DNA from: Platanthera guangdongensis
Taxonomy: Eukaryota; Streptophyta; Magnoliopsida; Asparagales; Orchidaceae
NCBI GenBank assembly: GCA_039583875.1
Contig: CM077161.1
Coordinates: forward strand, 67,213,885-67,277,884
Reading direction: 5' to 3'
DNA length: 64,000 bases
Shown here: positions 45,170 through 55,623 of the stretch, piece after piece
How positions within the stretch are numbered: the stretch's first letter is position 1
How the letters are laid out: each line of letters starts with the position of its first letter
Program-made: the position numbers and the translations under genes
The notes under the pieces: generated by a model
Told to the model about the DNA's origin: nothing
Databases searched by the model: none
The model's input: only the letters and a program-made list of their open reading frames with translations

Positions 45170-46417
45170 TGATGTAGGGGTGACCGTGATTCGTGCCCGA
45201 ATACGCTAACGGAAAATATTATAACAAGACATAAAAGCAAAGGGGAGGGCTCCGACCAAAATGCGAGCGAAAAGGGGTCGGGTTTGCTGCCAAATCCGAA
45301 AGAGAAAATTGCCGGACTCGATACAACGTCCTTAGGACCTACCTCTCCAACAAGCACACAACTCACCGCACCTACACAAGCATCTATTGTACCAACTTGA
45401 GCCGTTTCAACGCAGCAATAATTTATTTTCGGAGCGGCGGAAAACTTCAATAGGCGGTCGAGTTCGAGTTGTGATTAACTCCCTTGTTAACACCAAAATG
45501 TGCCAATCTTGGAGGGCAAGTCAAGGCTAGGCCATGTCTCGCACTCGCATCTGATCTACCCAATCCGGATCACAAGAGGTTCAATAACAACGAATTCGAA
45601 ATCGGAATTTGCAAGCGACGTATTTAAAAATCACGGAAGAAACGGTTTGCAAAAAAACCTCCACAAAATCTAAAACAAGAATCTCTAAGGGGAAGAAGTT
45701 ACCAAACCAAGAACAACAATCACACAAGATAAGGTGGGAGAATCACTCTCTCCACGGATCCACCGGCTTCACACCGAATGGGCTGCAACCTTCTTCCTTG
45801 GAGTCGCACCGAAAGGAAGCCACGCCAGAGTCGCACCGAACGGGGATGGAGGAGGCAAGTCTTGGCTTCACACCAAAGGGGGGGGGGGCGGCTAATGGAC
45901 TCTCTCCATGGTGGCCAAATTCTTCAAAGGGGGGTTTTTAGGTTTTCTTTTCATTCCCATAACTCATCATAATAGCCTCCTTTAAATAGGAGTTACAAAA
46001 GAGATCCAACCGTCCATGATGGAGATGAAATCTCATCCATCCGGGCAGTTACATACACATAATAGCCTCCTTTAAATAGGAGTTACAAAAGAGATCCAAC
46101 CGTCCATGATGGAGATGAAATCTCATCCATCCGGGCGGTTACATACACACCAAAATGTTTGCGGAAAATAATTAAAGATTACAAGTCACAAATGAATATA
46201 AAATTATTAACCAAGATTGGAATAATTTTATATTCGCACATAAAATAATAAAGCATGACAAATTATTTAAAATAGTCTTCAAGGGAGGGTAGCACGCCGC
46301 GGGCGGAGGTTGTAGCGGCGTCGTCCGTTAGCGTCATCACGGCTCTGAAGGTCTTTATGTTGTAGAGCCTCGGCAACTGGATCGTCATCAAGTAGTGGCG
46401 GAGGGGCAGCGGCATCA
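45170..46417 (-). repeat. K2 3' LTR
   Basis: Runs on minus from TGATGCCGCTG to ACATCA. Its first 137 bases on minus encode the last 45 codons of pol. A 90-bp duplicated promoter segment is at 45968-46147. Confidence 0.95.
45968..46147 (-). repeat. 90-bp direct duplication with TATA-like box, K2 3' LTR
   Basis: Copies start at 45968 and 46058. Each contains on minus CTCCTATTTAAAGGAGG, a TATA-like box inside an inverted repeat. The 5' LTR has the same duplication (59553 and 59643), so it predates this insertion. Confidence 0.9.
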
Positions 46418-47412
46418 ATCCTCCCCCACTCAAAATCACGTATCTCCGATGCGTGGTCCGAGAGATAGCGGCGGAGAAGCTCGGCATCCAAACGTTGAAG
46501 CTCTGTCGCAAGTACCCATGAATCATCTGAAGGGGGGCGGTCACGCCAACGGATGAGGAAGCGGTAGGTAGCACCATCAGGAGTGGTAAGTGGCTCAGCA
46601 GCAAGTATCAGATCTGGAGTGAGAAATGTCTTCGGAAACCTGGGAAACATGTCAGCAGTAGGGAAAAAAGAAGGCAACGTACCATCCGATGTTATACCTG
46701 CGGGGACCGAAAGAGAGAGATCATCCGAACTACCACTCCCCAACCCAGTAGAAATTTTAGTGGAGGGAGAAGACGCCAAAGAATTCAACTCAGGTGGAGG
46801 AGAAACAAACGACGTAAAATCTGAGACATTAAAAATAGGGGAGATACCCCAATCAGCTGGCAAATCCAACACGAAAGCGTTGTCACCTAGTTTCTTTATA
46901 ATTCGAAAAGGGCCGGCGCGCTTTGGTGCCAACTTTTTAACGGTGTCATATGGCAAGCGTTCGGGAACTAACCGGACTAGGACCAAATCGCCGATGTTGA
47001 AGTGCGACACCCTCCTATGTAGATTAACGTGCGACTGATAAGACTCGTATTGAGCAGTCAAGGTAGCTCGTATACGTGCATGTAGGTCATGAATATGATG
47101 GGTGAAGGATTGTGCAAATTGACTTGTCTTGTATGTTGGGGGCAAAGGAACCAAGTCAAGAGGCACAGAGGCCTTGTACCCGTGAACTATCTCATTCAGA
47201 GACAGACCCGTAGACCTATTCTTGGAATTATTGTAGGCTAACTGGGCATGGGGAAGGAGAAGGTCCCACGTGCTCTTGTGATCACTCACAAGGCATCGTA
47301 ACAAATTTCCTAAGCTCCGATTAACCACTTCCGTCTTCCCATCAGTTTGGGGATGATAGGCAGAGGAAAACAATAATCTCGTTCCCATTTTAATATCCAA
47401 AGAGTCTTCCAA
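46279..47412 (-). pseudogene. K2 integrase C-terminal half with chromodomain-like end
   Basis: 377 codons on minus: SSAYHPQTDGKTEVVNRSLG (catalytic Glu), AQLAYNNSKN, GDLVLVRLVPERLP, KLAPKRAGPFRI, then a long linker and a chromodomain-like segment (YRFLIRWRDRPPSDDSWV) and basic end YNLRPRRATLP. It is shifted by one base from the upstream gag-pol frame near 47400. The final 45 codons and the stop lie inside the 3' LTR, and the polypurine tract is translated as EWGR. Confidence 0.85.
46418..46431 (-). promoter_or_regulatory. K2 polypurine tract, within coding sequence
   Basis: On minus GAGTGGGGGAGGAT directly precedes the LTR and is part of the pol reading frame. Confidence 0.85.
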
Positions 47413-49880
47413 AAATAGCTAGTGAATTTTACGTCCATATCCGATACTATGGTCTTTGGTACTCCACGGTGACTAACGACTTCTTTAAAATAAAGTTTAG
47501 TGACGTGAGACGCATCATTCGTCCTACTGCACGGGATGAAATAAGCCATCTTTGAAAACCTATCCACAACTACAAAAATTGAGTCGTGACGGCGTAGGGT
47601 AATGGGGAGGCCTAATACAAAATCCATACTAACGTCGACCCAAGGCATGGAAGGAATAGGCAAGGGTGTATATAATCTTACGTTGGTTTTACTACCCTTA
47701 GATACCTGGCATGTGCGGCAGCTACTCACTACCTGTCCCACCATAACCTTCAGTTTTGGCCAATAAAATTTGTCTTCGACTAACGTAATGGTCTTATCTA
47801 TACCGAAGTGGCCACTCAACCCTCCGCTATGCAACTCCCATATAATATGTAGTCGTAATGATGACTGCGGATTACATAGCTTCCCGTTCCTAAACAGGTA
47901 ACCATCCTTCGACTTAAACGCTGTCTTCCACTCATCGCCCTCTCGTATCCTAATCTGGTGATAGCGACTCCGAAGATCTAATTTTGAGAATACAGTGGCT
48001 CCAGACAAGACATCCAACAAATCATCTAGGCTGGGAATGGGGAACCTATACTTGATGGTGATTTTGTTGATAGCCCGGCTATCAACGCACATCCTCCATG
48101 TACCATCCTTCTTGGGGGCAAGTAGGGCTGGTACAGCACATGGACTCATACTAGTCCTAATAAAACCTTTCGCTAGCAAGCCCTCGATCTGAGACTGCAA
48201 CTCTAGGTGAGCCGCAGGGTGGAGTCGATAATGGGGCTGGTTTGGCAAGGAAGACCCCGGGATGAGATCTATCGCATGCTGGATATTCCTAAGCGGGGGT
48301 AACGTGGGCGGCAACTCATCCGGGTACACGTCCCTATACTCCTCCAATAGTACCCGTAACTCACTAGGTAGCTCATCCAAAATGCTAGAATCGGGCTTCG
48401 CACTCAAGAGGACTAGCGTATACATAATTCCATCAAAGAACGGATCTCTCTCAAACTCTTTCCTACCAACGAGATTCAACGTTTTCCGTTCTACCGGGAT
48501 AGTGGTGTCCTTAGCCAAGACTACGGGCTCCTTCGGGACGGTCGGCTTCAAAGTGATGGTTTTGCCATTCAATTTGAACTCATAAGTGTTGGCTCTACCA
48601 AAATGGGTAACATCACGGTCGTATAGCCAAGGGCGGCCTAACAACACATGACAAGCGTCCATCGGAAGGACATCACACCACACCTCATCAATGTAGGATT
48701 TGAATGAGAGTGGGACCAGGCATCGCTTTGTAACGGGTACAGAGAGCTTGTTGATCCAAGCGACCTGGTATGGGGTCGGGTGTGGTTCCGTGATCAAGGA
48801 CATACGTGCTATGACGTTCTCAGATATGACGTTCACGCAGCTACCACTATCAATAATCAGCTTGCAAAGCTTCTCGCCACTCTTAAAAATCAGAGAAAAT
48901 ATGCTCGTCCTCTTCCAATCATCTAATGGACGAGGAGTGGTCAAAATACAACGCATCACCATAAGGGGGTGATCGTCCTCTAAGTCACTAGGGACTCCTT
49001 CGGGGTCACTCGCTTCTGCGGCCTCGTATACATAATCGTCAGGGTCGGTAGTTGCCTCTAACAAGGCTAGAGTTTTTGTCTTTGTTGGGCATTCGTAGGC
49101 ATAGTGGCCTTGAATGCCGCAAGAGTAACAAGTGGTGTTAGCCTTGCTAACCTTCCCGATAGGGACACGCTCACTCGAAGGGTTCTTAGAGTTCCTAGCG
49201 GTGATCACGATTGACTTCGACTCGGTAGATTTAAACTTTCCCTTATCAGGATATGTGGAAGAAGATGCCCCAGTGGTGGACTTGTTCTTCGCATGAGCGT
49301 AACGGGAGTGAGCCTTAGAGGCTAGGTGTTTTTCAATGTCCAAGGCGGCATTGAAAGTCGTGCTCAAGTTCGTATGCCCATAGCGCAAGAGCTTCCTTTG
49401 GATATTGGGGTTAAGGCCCTTTCGAAATCTAGATAAAGTGACTTCGGGGATCTCCCTAAGGTCACATCGCACCATTCGGTCCTTAAGTTCACCCATATAT
49501 TCAGCTACCGAGCTTGAGCCCTGCCGCAGAGTGGCAAGCTCATCGAACATCTGTGTCCGATGGTACGCAGGAACGTACTGATCGGTCAACAGGTTCTTCA
49601 TTACTGGCCAACCTATAAGAGGGGCTCCATGTCCGGTTCCTAATCTTCGCTCCTCATTCAGCCAGAACGTCTTTGCACGACCTGTTAACTTCATCCAGGC
49701 AACTTGGACCTTTTGGGGATACGTCAGGTTGTGCCACTCGAAGTAACACTCCATATCCACAGTCCAGTTAAGGAATATTTGGGGGTCTCCCATGCCATCA
49801 TACGTGGGGGCATTTATCTTAATGGCCCTACTAATGTCAAAGTCTCGCTCGGGGCGCTGTCCCCTAGGGGGCACCCGTGG
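47395..49880 (-). pseudogene. K2 gag-protease-RT(N)-integrase(N) fused frame
   Basis: An 854-codon open stretch. Gag core (LTGRAKTFWLNEERRLG, YVPAYHRTQMFDEL, LSRFRKGLNPNI), CCHC knuckle CYSCGIQGHYAYEC, protease LIIDSGSCVNVIS and GRPWLYD, RT fingers (SPCAVPALLAPKKDG, CVDSRAINKITIKYRFPIP, KLDLRSRYHQIRI) end at AFKSKDG, where the text jumps to YLFRNGKLC and the integrase zinc module (HIIWELHSGGLSGHFG ... CRTCQVSK). The junction is near 47908. RT box, thumb and RNase H, roughly 370 residues by comparison with K1, are missing without loss of frame. Integrase core starts (DFVLGLPITLRRHDS, IVSDMD) and shifts frame near 47400. The 5' end is cut by D2; the first part of gag is at 58232-58473. Confidence 0.85.
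49876..49880. other. Target-site duplication of D2 (left), CGTGG
   Basis: CGTGG before the LTR; AGTGG at 58232-58236 after the other LTR (one mismatch). Removing D2 and one copy restores the K2 gag frame exactly (DSP then RVPPRG). Confidence 0.8.
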
Positions 49881-52514
49881 TGTAACATCCCATTTCCAAC
49901 TAGACCCCTAAGTGTGGTTATTGGCCATGACTAGGTCATGACTCATTTTCAGCCATTAATGGCATTTTGCAAGCTCTCGGCTGAGGTGGCGCCGCCACCT
50001 CCGACCGCCCTAGCCGCCGGAAAAGCTCGCCCCCACCACCGTGAGGGGAGAGGAGAAGTTGGCCGGTGGAGGCGCCGCCGGAGGCGGCCGGGAAAAGCCC
50101 CGTGAAACTCGGGCTGGCATGCAGGCGGTTTGGGGAAGAAATACAGCAGCCGTCGGATTTGCTTTAGGATTAGTGCCATGCAACATTTGAAATTCTGGAT
50201 TATTTAATTTGTGAATAGTGTATTTTGTGTCCTTTTTATATCCGAATTTTGCATGTCATATTTAGGGCCCGTACAGCCATTTTCATAAACAGTTCTCAAC
50301 ATGAAATTTGTAGGTCTTGGAGTCACCTTTAATTTGATATATTACACATAATTTATGGTTAAGGCTACTGCCCTATAGAGCCATTTTCCTAGGGCTGGTC
50401 CTAGAGTAGGGCAGAAATTAAAATGGGTGCCCTTCCCAAACCCTAAGTCCAAATGGGCTGAAATTTTGGGCATGTGGCCAAATTAGGTATAGCTAGGCCC
50501 TACCCAAAAATGGGAATTTTTGGGGAAAATAAGTATATAGTTTTAGCCCAAATATGATAAATTAAATTTTGTTGATATTTAGAGCATATCAACTCCACAA
50601 TGCCCCAAATGTTGGTGGCCTGCCCTTAGTAGTATATTAGACCTATGGTAGAAATATTAGGCAATTTAACCCTCTGCATATTGAGATAGCTCACATGCAA
50701 GATCAAAAAATTAAATGGCCTTGGGCTGCAAATAGCAAAATGCAGAAATTTGAAAGTGATGCCCAAGCCCATCCAGAGGCCCATATGACTTGCGATTTTG
50801 GTAAGTAACTGGTTTAGGGCATATTTAGGCCCTGCCCAAAAATTGGGATTTATTGTAATTAAAATTATGGTGAAATTACCAAATTACCCCTAGGTTTGTT
50901 TAGGTGATTCTTTGGTTAATTCAACTCTAAAATGCCCCAAATTTTGGTGGCTTGTCCTTCAGGACATTATAAATATATGTTTTAAATTTCATCAAGTTTG
51001 GACCAATGTATGGTGGGTAATCCCACATGCAAATGATGAACATGCTTAGGCTTGGTGTGCCAATAGTATTAGGCCCATTTGGATCATGCTAAATTCATGT
51101 AATTAATTTCAGTGGCCTATTAGGATGAGTTTTACCCCTCATTGAAATAATGGGATTTTTGGAATCAAAAAATCCCATTATTTGGAATTATTGAATTAAT
51201 AGGACTTTTGAAGAATAAATGTTGAAATTAGGTTTGTCACTTAGTTATTTCCCCAAATTTTGTCAAGAATAATATCATGACATGTTTAACTCCTAAAAAT
51301 TTTATGTCTCTGTTTGTGGAATATTGATAAGAGGAATGTGGAAATTACATTTTTGCCCTTATTTCATTTAATTTATAATTATTGCAAATACTCAGTAGAA
51401 AATTATGAAAAACTTATTGATGACATATCTGAGTATAAATAGCCTTGATTAATTTTCTCAGCCTTTTTGGATGAACCACAAATTTTTAAATCTTCATAAT
51501 GGCATTTTGGTAAATTATTTAGAAATAAAAGTTTATAGCCATTGTTACTTGAAAATTAGTGAAATTCTGTTTGTGACACTCTTTTAACATTATGAGCTTG
51601 CTGGAAATTTCTTAGAATTTTTGGAAATGAATTCCTTATACCTCCTTTGAAAAATATCCAATATGTGAATTTTGAATTATTTAGGAGATAAATAGAAAAA
51701 AATTGAAGAGAAAATTATAAAACTTGGCTGACAGTATTATTTTACCATTCTACAACTTATGAAAAATTCCTTGGGTCAGTGGGATCATAATTTAAGATAC
51801 TTCATGATCAACTTGGCAATAATTGGCATTTGTAAGAAATTATTTAAATAGGAGATTAATTGAGAAAAATATAATATTCTGGAATTTAATCATTTATGTC
51901 ATGATAGGACTCCAGTAATAATTCTAGGTCATTCGGATGAAAATTTGAAGGACATCCTATCACGAACATCACTCAGTATAGGTCGGTCTGCAAATAGTAA
52001 TTTGGGGAAAAGTTATATTAGGATAAGAGTTGGAATAGGGTGGAGTTAGTCGTGTTGAATTGTTTGAATAAAAGTGGATGAGTTACCTAAAAAGTTCTAA
52101 GGAGTGGTGGGAATCGTGTGGATGTGTGTTAGAAGGTAAGCGAGTTCGACGAAAGATCGTCGTGCCCGCGAGAGTGAAAGGTCTAAACTACCTTAGGATT
52201 AGCCTATCGCAATATGAGAAGGTAATGGGTAAAGGAAATCAACCAATAATATTAATAAGTACCTTGCGAAAGGGAACGCTGGGCGTAATCCCAACACAGT
52301 TCCTAGTGCCCCTTGAGAGCCCTTCACAGGGAATACCGGGGGCAGTCCTGGGTTAACGTAAAACTTAAAGAACAAATCAAAAGAGTAATTTAGTAAATAG
52401 GGTTTCACACTGCACTCACTAGTTGGGCAAGTATTGGAAATGGTTAAGTCGTCCCGAGGTGTTCAAAGGGGCGCCATCCCGCGGTGTTCAAAGGGATGAG
52501 ATTTGGAATAAGAG
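49881..52514 (+). repeat. D2 5' LTR, internally deleted
   Basis: Matches 54223-58220 except for a 1345-bp gap after 49942 (absent block 54285-55629) and an 18-bp insertion present only in the right copy near 56755. It stops at AATAAGAG, 11 bp short of the LTR end, where gag sequence begins, so the primer site is gone. Small ORFs such as 52078-52356 recur in the other LTR and are not recognised. Confidence 0.85.
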
Positions 52515-52783
52515 TCAGATGAGAGATGTGCAGAGACCGGGAGGTGGGGCTTACACTCCGCCGGAATGTTACCACTACCACCAGGTGGGGCACATCAAGA
52601 GAAACTGTCCCGTGAGAGGGATGCCTCCACCAGCACCGCAGATTGCCCCACCGACTCAGTATTTTGGAGGCCGAGGACGTGGCCAAGGACACAGATATCA
52701 GTTTAGAGATCGCAGGCCGGGAGGACAGCAGATTTATGTACTGGACCTGGCTCAACCCAGGAACCCGGAGCAAGTTATTACAG
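52515..52783 (+). pseudogene. D2 gag C-terminal fragment
   Basis: Open from the LTR junction: a zinc knuckle CYHYHQVGHIKRNC, then proline- and Gly/Arg-rich sequence (GRGRGQGHRYQF). The capsid core is missing. The frame reaches VIT at 52782, the position where D1 gag has its intron-like donor. Confidence 0.75.
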
Positions 52784-52914
52784 TTACGACCAAAAGTTTT
52801 CTTTTTTTTACTTAACTACTTTTCTTCCTAGAAAAGTAGTTTCATGAACTTGAATTATTAAAGACTAGGCAGTAAAACCAGAAAATAGAACTCTAAGCAA
52901 ATATTCAATCTCAG
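52784..52914 (+). other. Intron-like gap between D2 gag and protease
   Basis: 131 bp, T-rich, ending AATCTCAG. Joining ACAG (52780-52783) to GCATCGTC (52915) gives VITG-IVF in frame, the same residue position as in D1. The donor is degenerate: TTACG where GTNNNG would be expected, consistent with loss of one G. Confidence 0.4.
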
Positions 52915-53165
52915 GCATCGTCTTCATTTGCGGCAAGCCCGCACACACTCTCTTCGACACGGGTGCTTCGCACTCGTTTGTGTCGGAGACCTTTATCCAA
53001 GGGTTAGGAGGCGTGGAGAGGATCACCGCCCAGATGTTACGGATACGGCTACTTGATGGGTTGGAGCTGTTCGCATCATCCCATTGCAACCTGGAGGCAT
53101 GGATAGGCGGAAAACCCTTCGAAGCTCCAGCGACAATTTTGTTGCTGCCTCCAAGCCCAGACATA
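52915..53165 (+). pseudogene. D2 protease fragment
   Basis: IVFICGKPAHTLFDTGASHSFVS carries the DTGA active site of chromovirus protease. It continues about 60 residues (LRIRLLDGLELFASSHCNLEAWIGG) and is then fused at about 53165 to integrase, with RT, RNase H and the integrase core deleted. Confidence 0.75.
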
Positions 53166-53930
53166 TGGGCAAACAGAGCGCACAAACCGGGCACTGGAGG
53201 ACCTGCTGAGACTGTGTATTGTGGACCGTGGAGAGCCCTGGGAGAGGATGTTGCCCCTAGTGGAGTTTTCGTACAATAACAGTCATCAGTCTATTATACA
53301 GATGGCTCCATATGAGGCGTTGTATAGGCGGAAATATAGGACTCCATTGTCTTGGATACAAGACGAGGGTCCAAAGATTTTGGGCACGGACTTTATCGAG
53401 GATACTGAGGTGCAGGTATGACTGATACGGGATAGAATGCTGGAGGCGCATAGCAGGCAGGCGAAGTATTATGACGCTCGACATCGTCTAGTGGAATTTC
53501 AGGCAAGGGATCCGGTGTTCTTGAAGATCCAGCCGATGCATGGGGTTTCACGAGTACGTGGTCGGCGGAAGAAGCTTAGCCCGAGGTACATGGGGTCGTT
53601 CAAGATCCTGGAGCGGATCGGTCCATTAGCTTACCGACTGGAGCTGTCACCGGAGCTGGCCGGCTTGCATGACGTCTTCCACGTGTCTTCACTCAAGAGG
53701 GCTCTACTACGCCCGGAGTTGCAGATTACGGCCACTGATGGGCCGGTAGCTTCGGATCGATCTGTACATTTGGAGCTGATACGGATCGAAGACCAGGGGA
53801 TACGAGTCTTGCGCCGCAAGAAGATCCCGCTAGTCAAGGTCCTGTGGAGGAACCACGGACGAGAGGAGCATACTTGGGAGCCACAGGACCTGATGCAGGA
53901 AAGGTATCCAGAGCTATTTAGTCAGGTATA
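53166..53930 (+). pseudogene. D2 integrase C-terminus and chromodomain
   Basis: Starts in QTERTNRALEDLLR, just after where the catalytic Glu region should be, then [25 protein letters not shown], a frame break with TGA near 53419, AKYYDARHRLVEFQ, KLSPRYMGSFKILERIGPLAYRLELS, LHDVFHVSSLK and a chromodomain-like end VKVLWRNHGREEHTWEP. This is the DNA/chromatin-binding half only. Confidence 0.8.
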
Positions 53931-54184
53931 CCTCACAACCTCTCAACATGTTCATTTTACTTTCCTTTTTTTTTAAACTAGTAAGGCTGCCCTAGGAAGA
54001 GTAGGGGCTAATCTTTTGTTTATTGGGATCTTGACTTTGCCAATTGGGCGAATTGGTCGTATATTTAGGTTTTTTCCCTTTGAACCCCGCTTAGCAACCA
54101 TGGCGTCGAAATGTAATCTTCCACTTCTTATGGGATGTTACAAGTTTCTTTTCTTCGGTAGAAATCCCCGTAGGCCTAACCTGG

Positions 54185-54222
54185 ATTTCGGGGACGAAAT
54201 CTTTGTTTTGTTTATTGGGATT
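54185..54222 (+). promoter_or_regulatory. D2 pre-LTR conserved block with polypurine tract
   Basis: ATTTCGGGGACGAAATC followed by TTGGGATT just before the 3' LTR. The first word is a near-inverted repeat typical of Tekay elements; the purine run next to the LTR is short. Confidence 0.5.
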
Positions 54223-54475
54223 TGTAACATCCCATTTCCAACTAGACCCCTAAGTGTGGTTATTGGCCATGACTAGGTCATGACCAAACCCTAGGAAGCC
54301 CAAGAAGACCAAGGAAACCTAAGAATGTGGCTGAGACCACTATGGTGTGCAAATAGTAAATTCCTGAACCTTTGTTTAAGATAACCATGAGGCATCACCA
54401 AGACTTCAAGACCCCACCATGTTCTCAACAAACCATGGTAGGATCCATTAGATCAATAAGGACCCATGGATGGCA

Positions 54476-55012
54476 GTCAAAAGGGTTAAGTTGACCCAAG
54501 TCAACCCTAACCCTAAATGGGTCAAACCAACCTACTTAGGGTCAATTGACCATCCCCAAGCCAAGTGGGCCGCACCCAAGCCCACCTAACCCTAGAGTGA
54601 GGTCAAAGGGTCACCTAGGACCCATTGGGGTCCACCCAAGAGGCTGAGTTGACCAAAGTCAACTCTAACCCTAAATGGGTCAACCTAGCCTACATTGGGT
54701 CAAACTGGCCTACACAAGGGCCAATTGAAGTTCCCTTAGCCAAGTGGACCCCACACATACCTTCATAACCATAGTGAGAGGCCAACGGGTCACCAAGGAC
54801 CCATTGGGGCCAACCAAAAAGGCTAAGTTGACCAAAGTCAACTCTAGCCCTAAAGTAGTCAAGGTACCCTATTTAAGGGTCAAGTGACCTCCAAAGGGCC
54901 AATACAATCCTACCTAGGCCTTAGGGGAGGCCAATGAGTCACTAAGGACCCATTTGGGCCAACCTCAAAGACCAAATTGACCTAAGTCAACCGTAGCCTA
55001 GGTTTGGGTCAA
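54476..55012 (+). promoter_or_regulatory. Cluster of 18 W-box cores (TTGAC/GTCAA) in D2 U3
   Basis: I counted 18 TTGAC or GTCAA pentamers in 537 bp, against about one expected by chance. Four pairs form inverted repeats with a four-base gap: GTTGACCCAAGTCAAC (54490), GTTGACCAAAGTCAAC (54648 and 54827) and ATTGACCTAAGTCAAC (54976). TTGACC/T is the WRKY-factor binding core. The pairs lie in degenerate units of 149-179 bp. Confidence 0.7.
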
Positions 55013-55184
55013 GCTAGCCCAAATGGGCTAACTCAAGCTCAAGCCCAACTCACTTGGGCTAACCATATTTTGGTGGATGAAATAAACATGTGGGCTGCCA
55101 ATATGAGATTTACCAGCCAACTTAGTGACTAGGAGAGAGAGAGAGAATCTCAAAATTAAAGAATAATTTAGGAGAGAGAAAGGG

Positions 55185-55194
55185 GTATTTAAGG
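55185..55194 (+). promoter_or_regulatory. Possible D2 LTR TATA box
   Basis: GTATTTAAGG, about 170 bp upstream of a CT-rich leader-like tract and the small ORF at 55339. Weak match. Confidence 0.3.
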
Positions 55195-55595
55195 GTGTTT
55201 AAGGGAAATGAGCCACTTGGACCCATGCCATCAGCCCCCACATGGGCTGGCCGACCCATTGAGTCATGAGAAGGAGCTGGAATGGAGTGGGACCCACCCA
55301 TGCATGCTTGGTGACAAAAACAAGGCAAACCCACCACCTTGCACTTAGGAATTATCACCCTCCCCTCCATACTTCATCCTCTCACTCTCTCCCTCTCCCA
55401 TTTCAGTTTCACCACTCTCAGAACGAGTAGAGCAGCAGCAGAGATAGAGAGAAACCAAGCTTTGGCCGTGAAAACCAAGGGAGAAGCGCCGCCACCGCCG
55501 CCATGGTTCCCCGCCGCTCCTCACGTTGCAAGGCCGCCGGGAAGGTCCTCCCTCACCTCTCTCTTCATGTATAGATCTTAGGGATGTTTAGGTTA

Positions 55596-55623
55596 GGGTT
55601 CGGGCTCGAATGAGCCCGAACCC
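55596..55623. repeat. Perfect 12-bp-stem hairpin in D2 3' LTR
   Basis: GGGTTCGGGCTC, loop GAAT, GAGCCCGAACCC. It ends six bases before the edge of the block missing from the 5' LTR. Confidence 0.85.

Noticed and set aside
54498..54530. AACCCTAACCCTAAA, resembling plant telomere repeat
   Set aside because: Only two partial units, inside the D2 LTR; not an interstitial telomere array.
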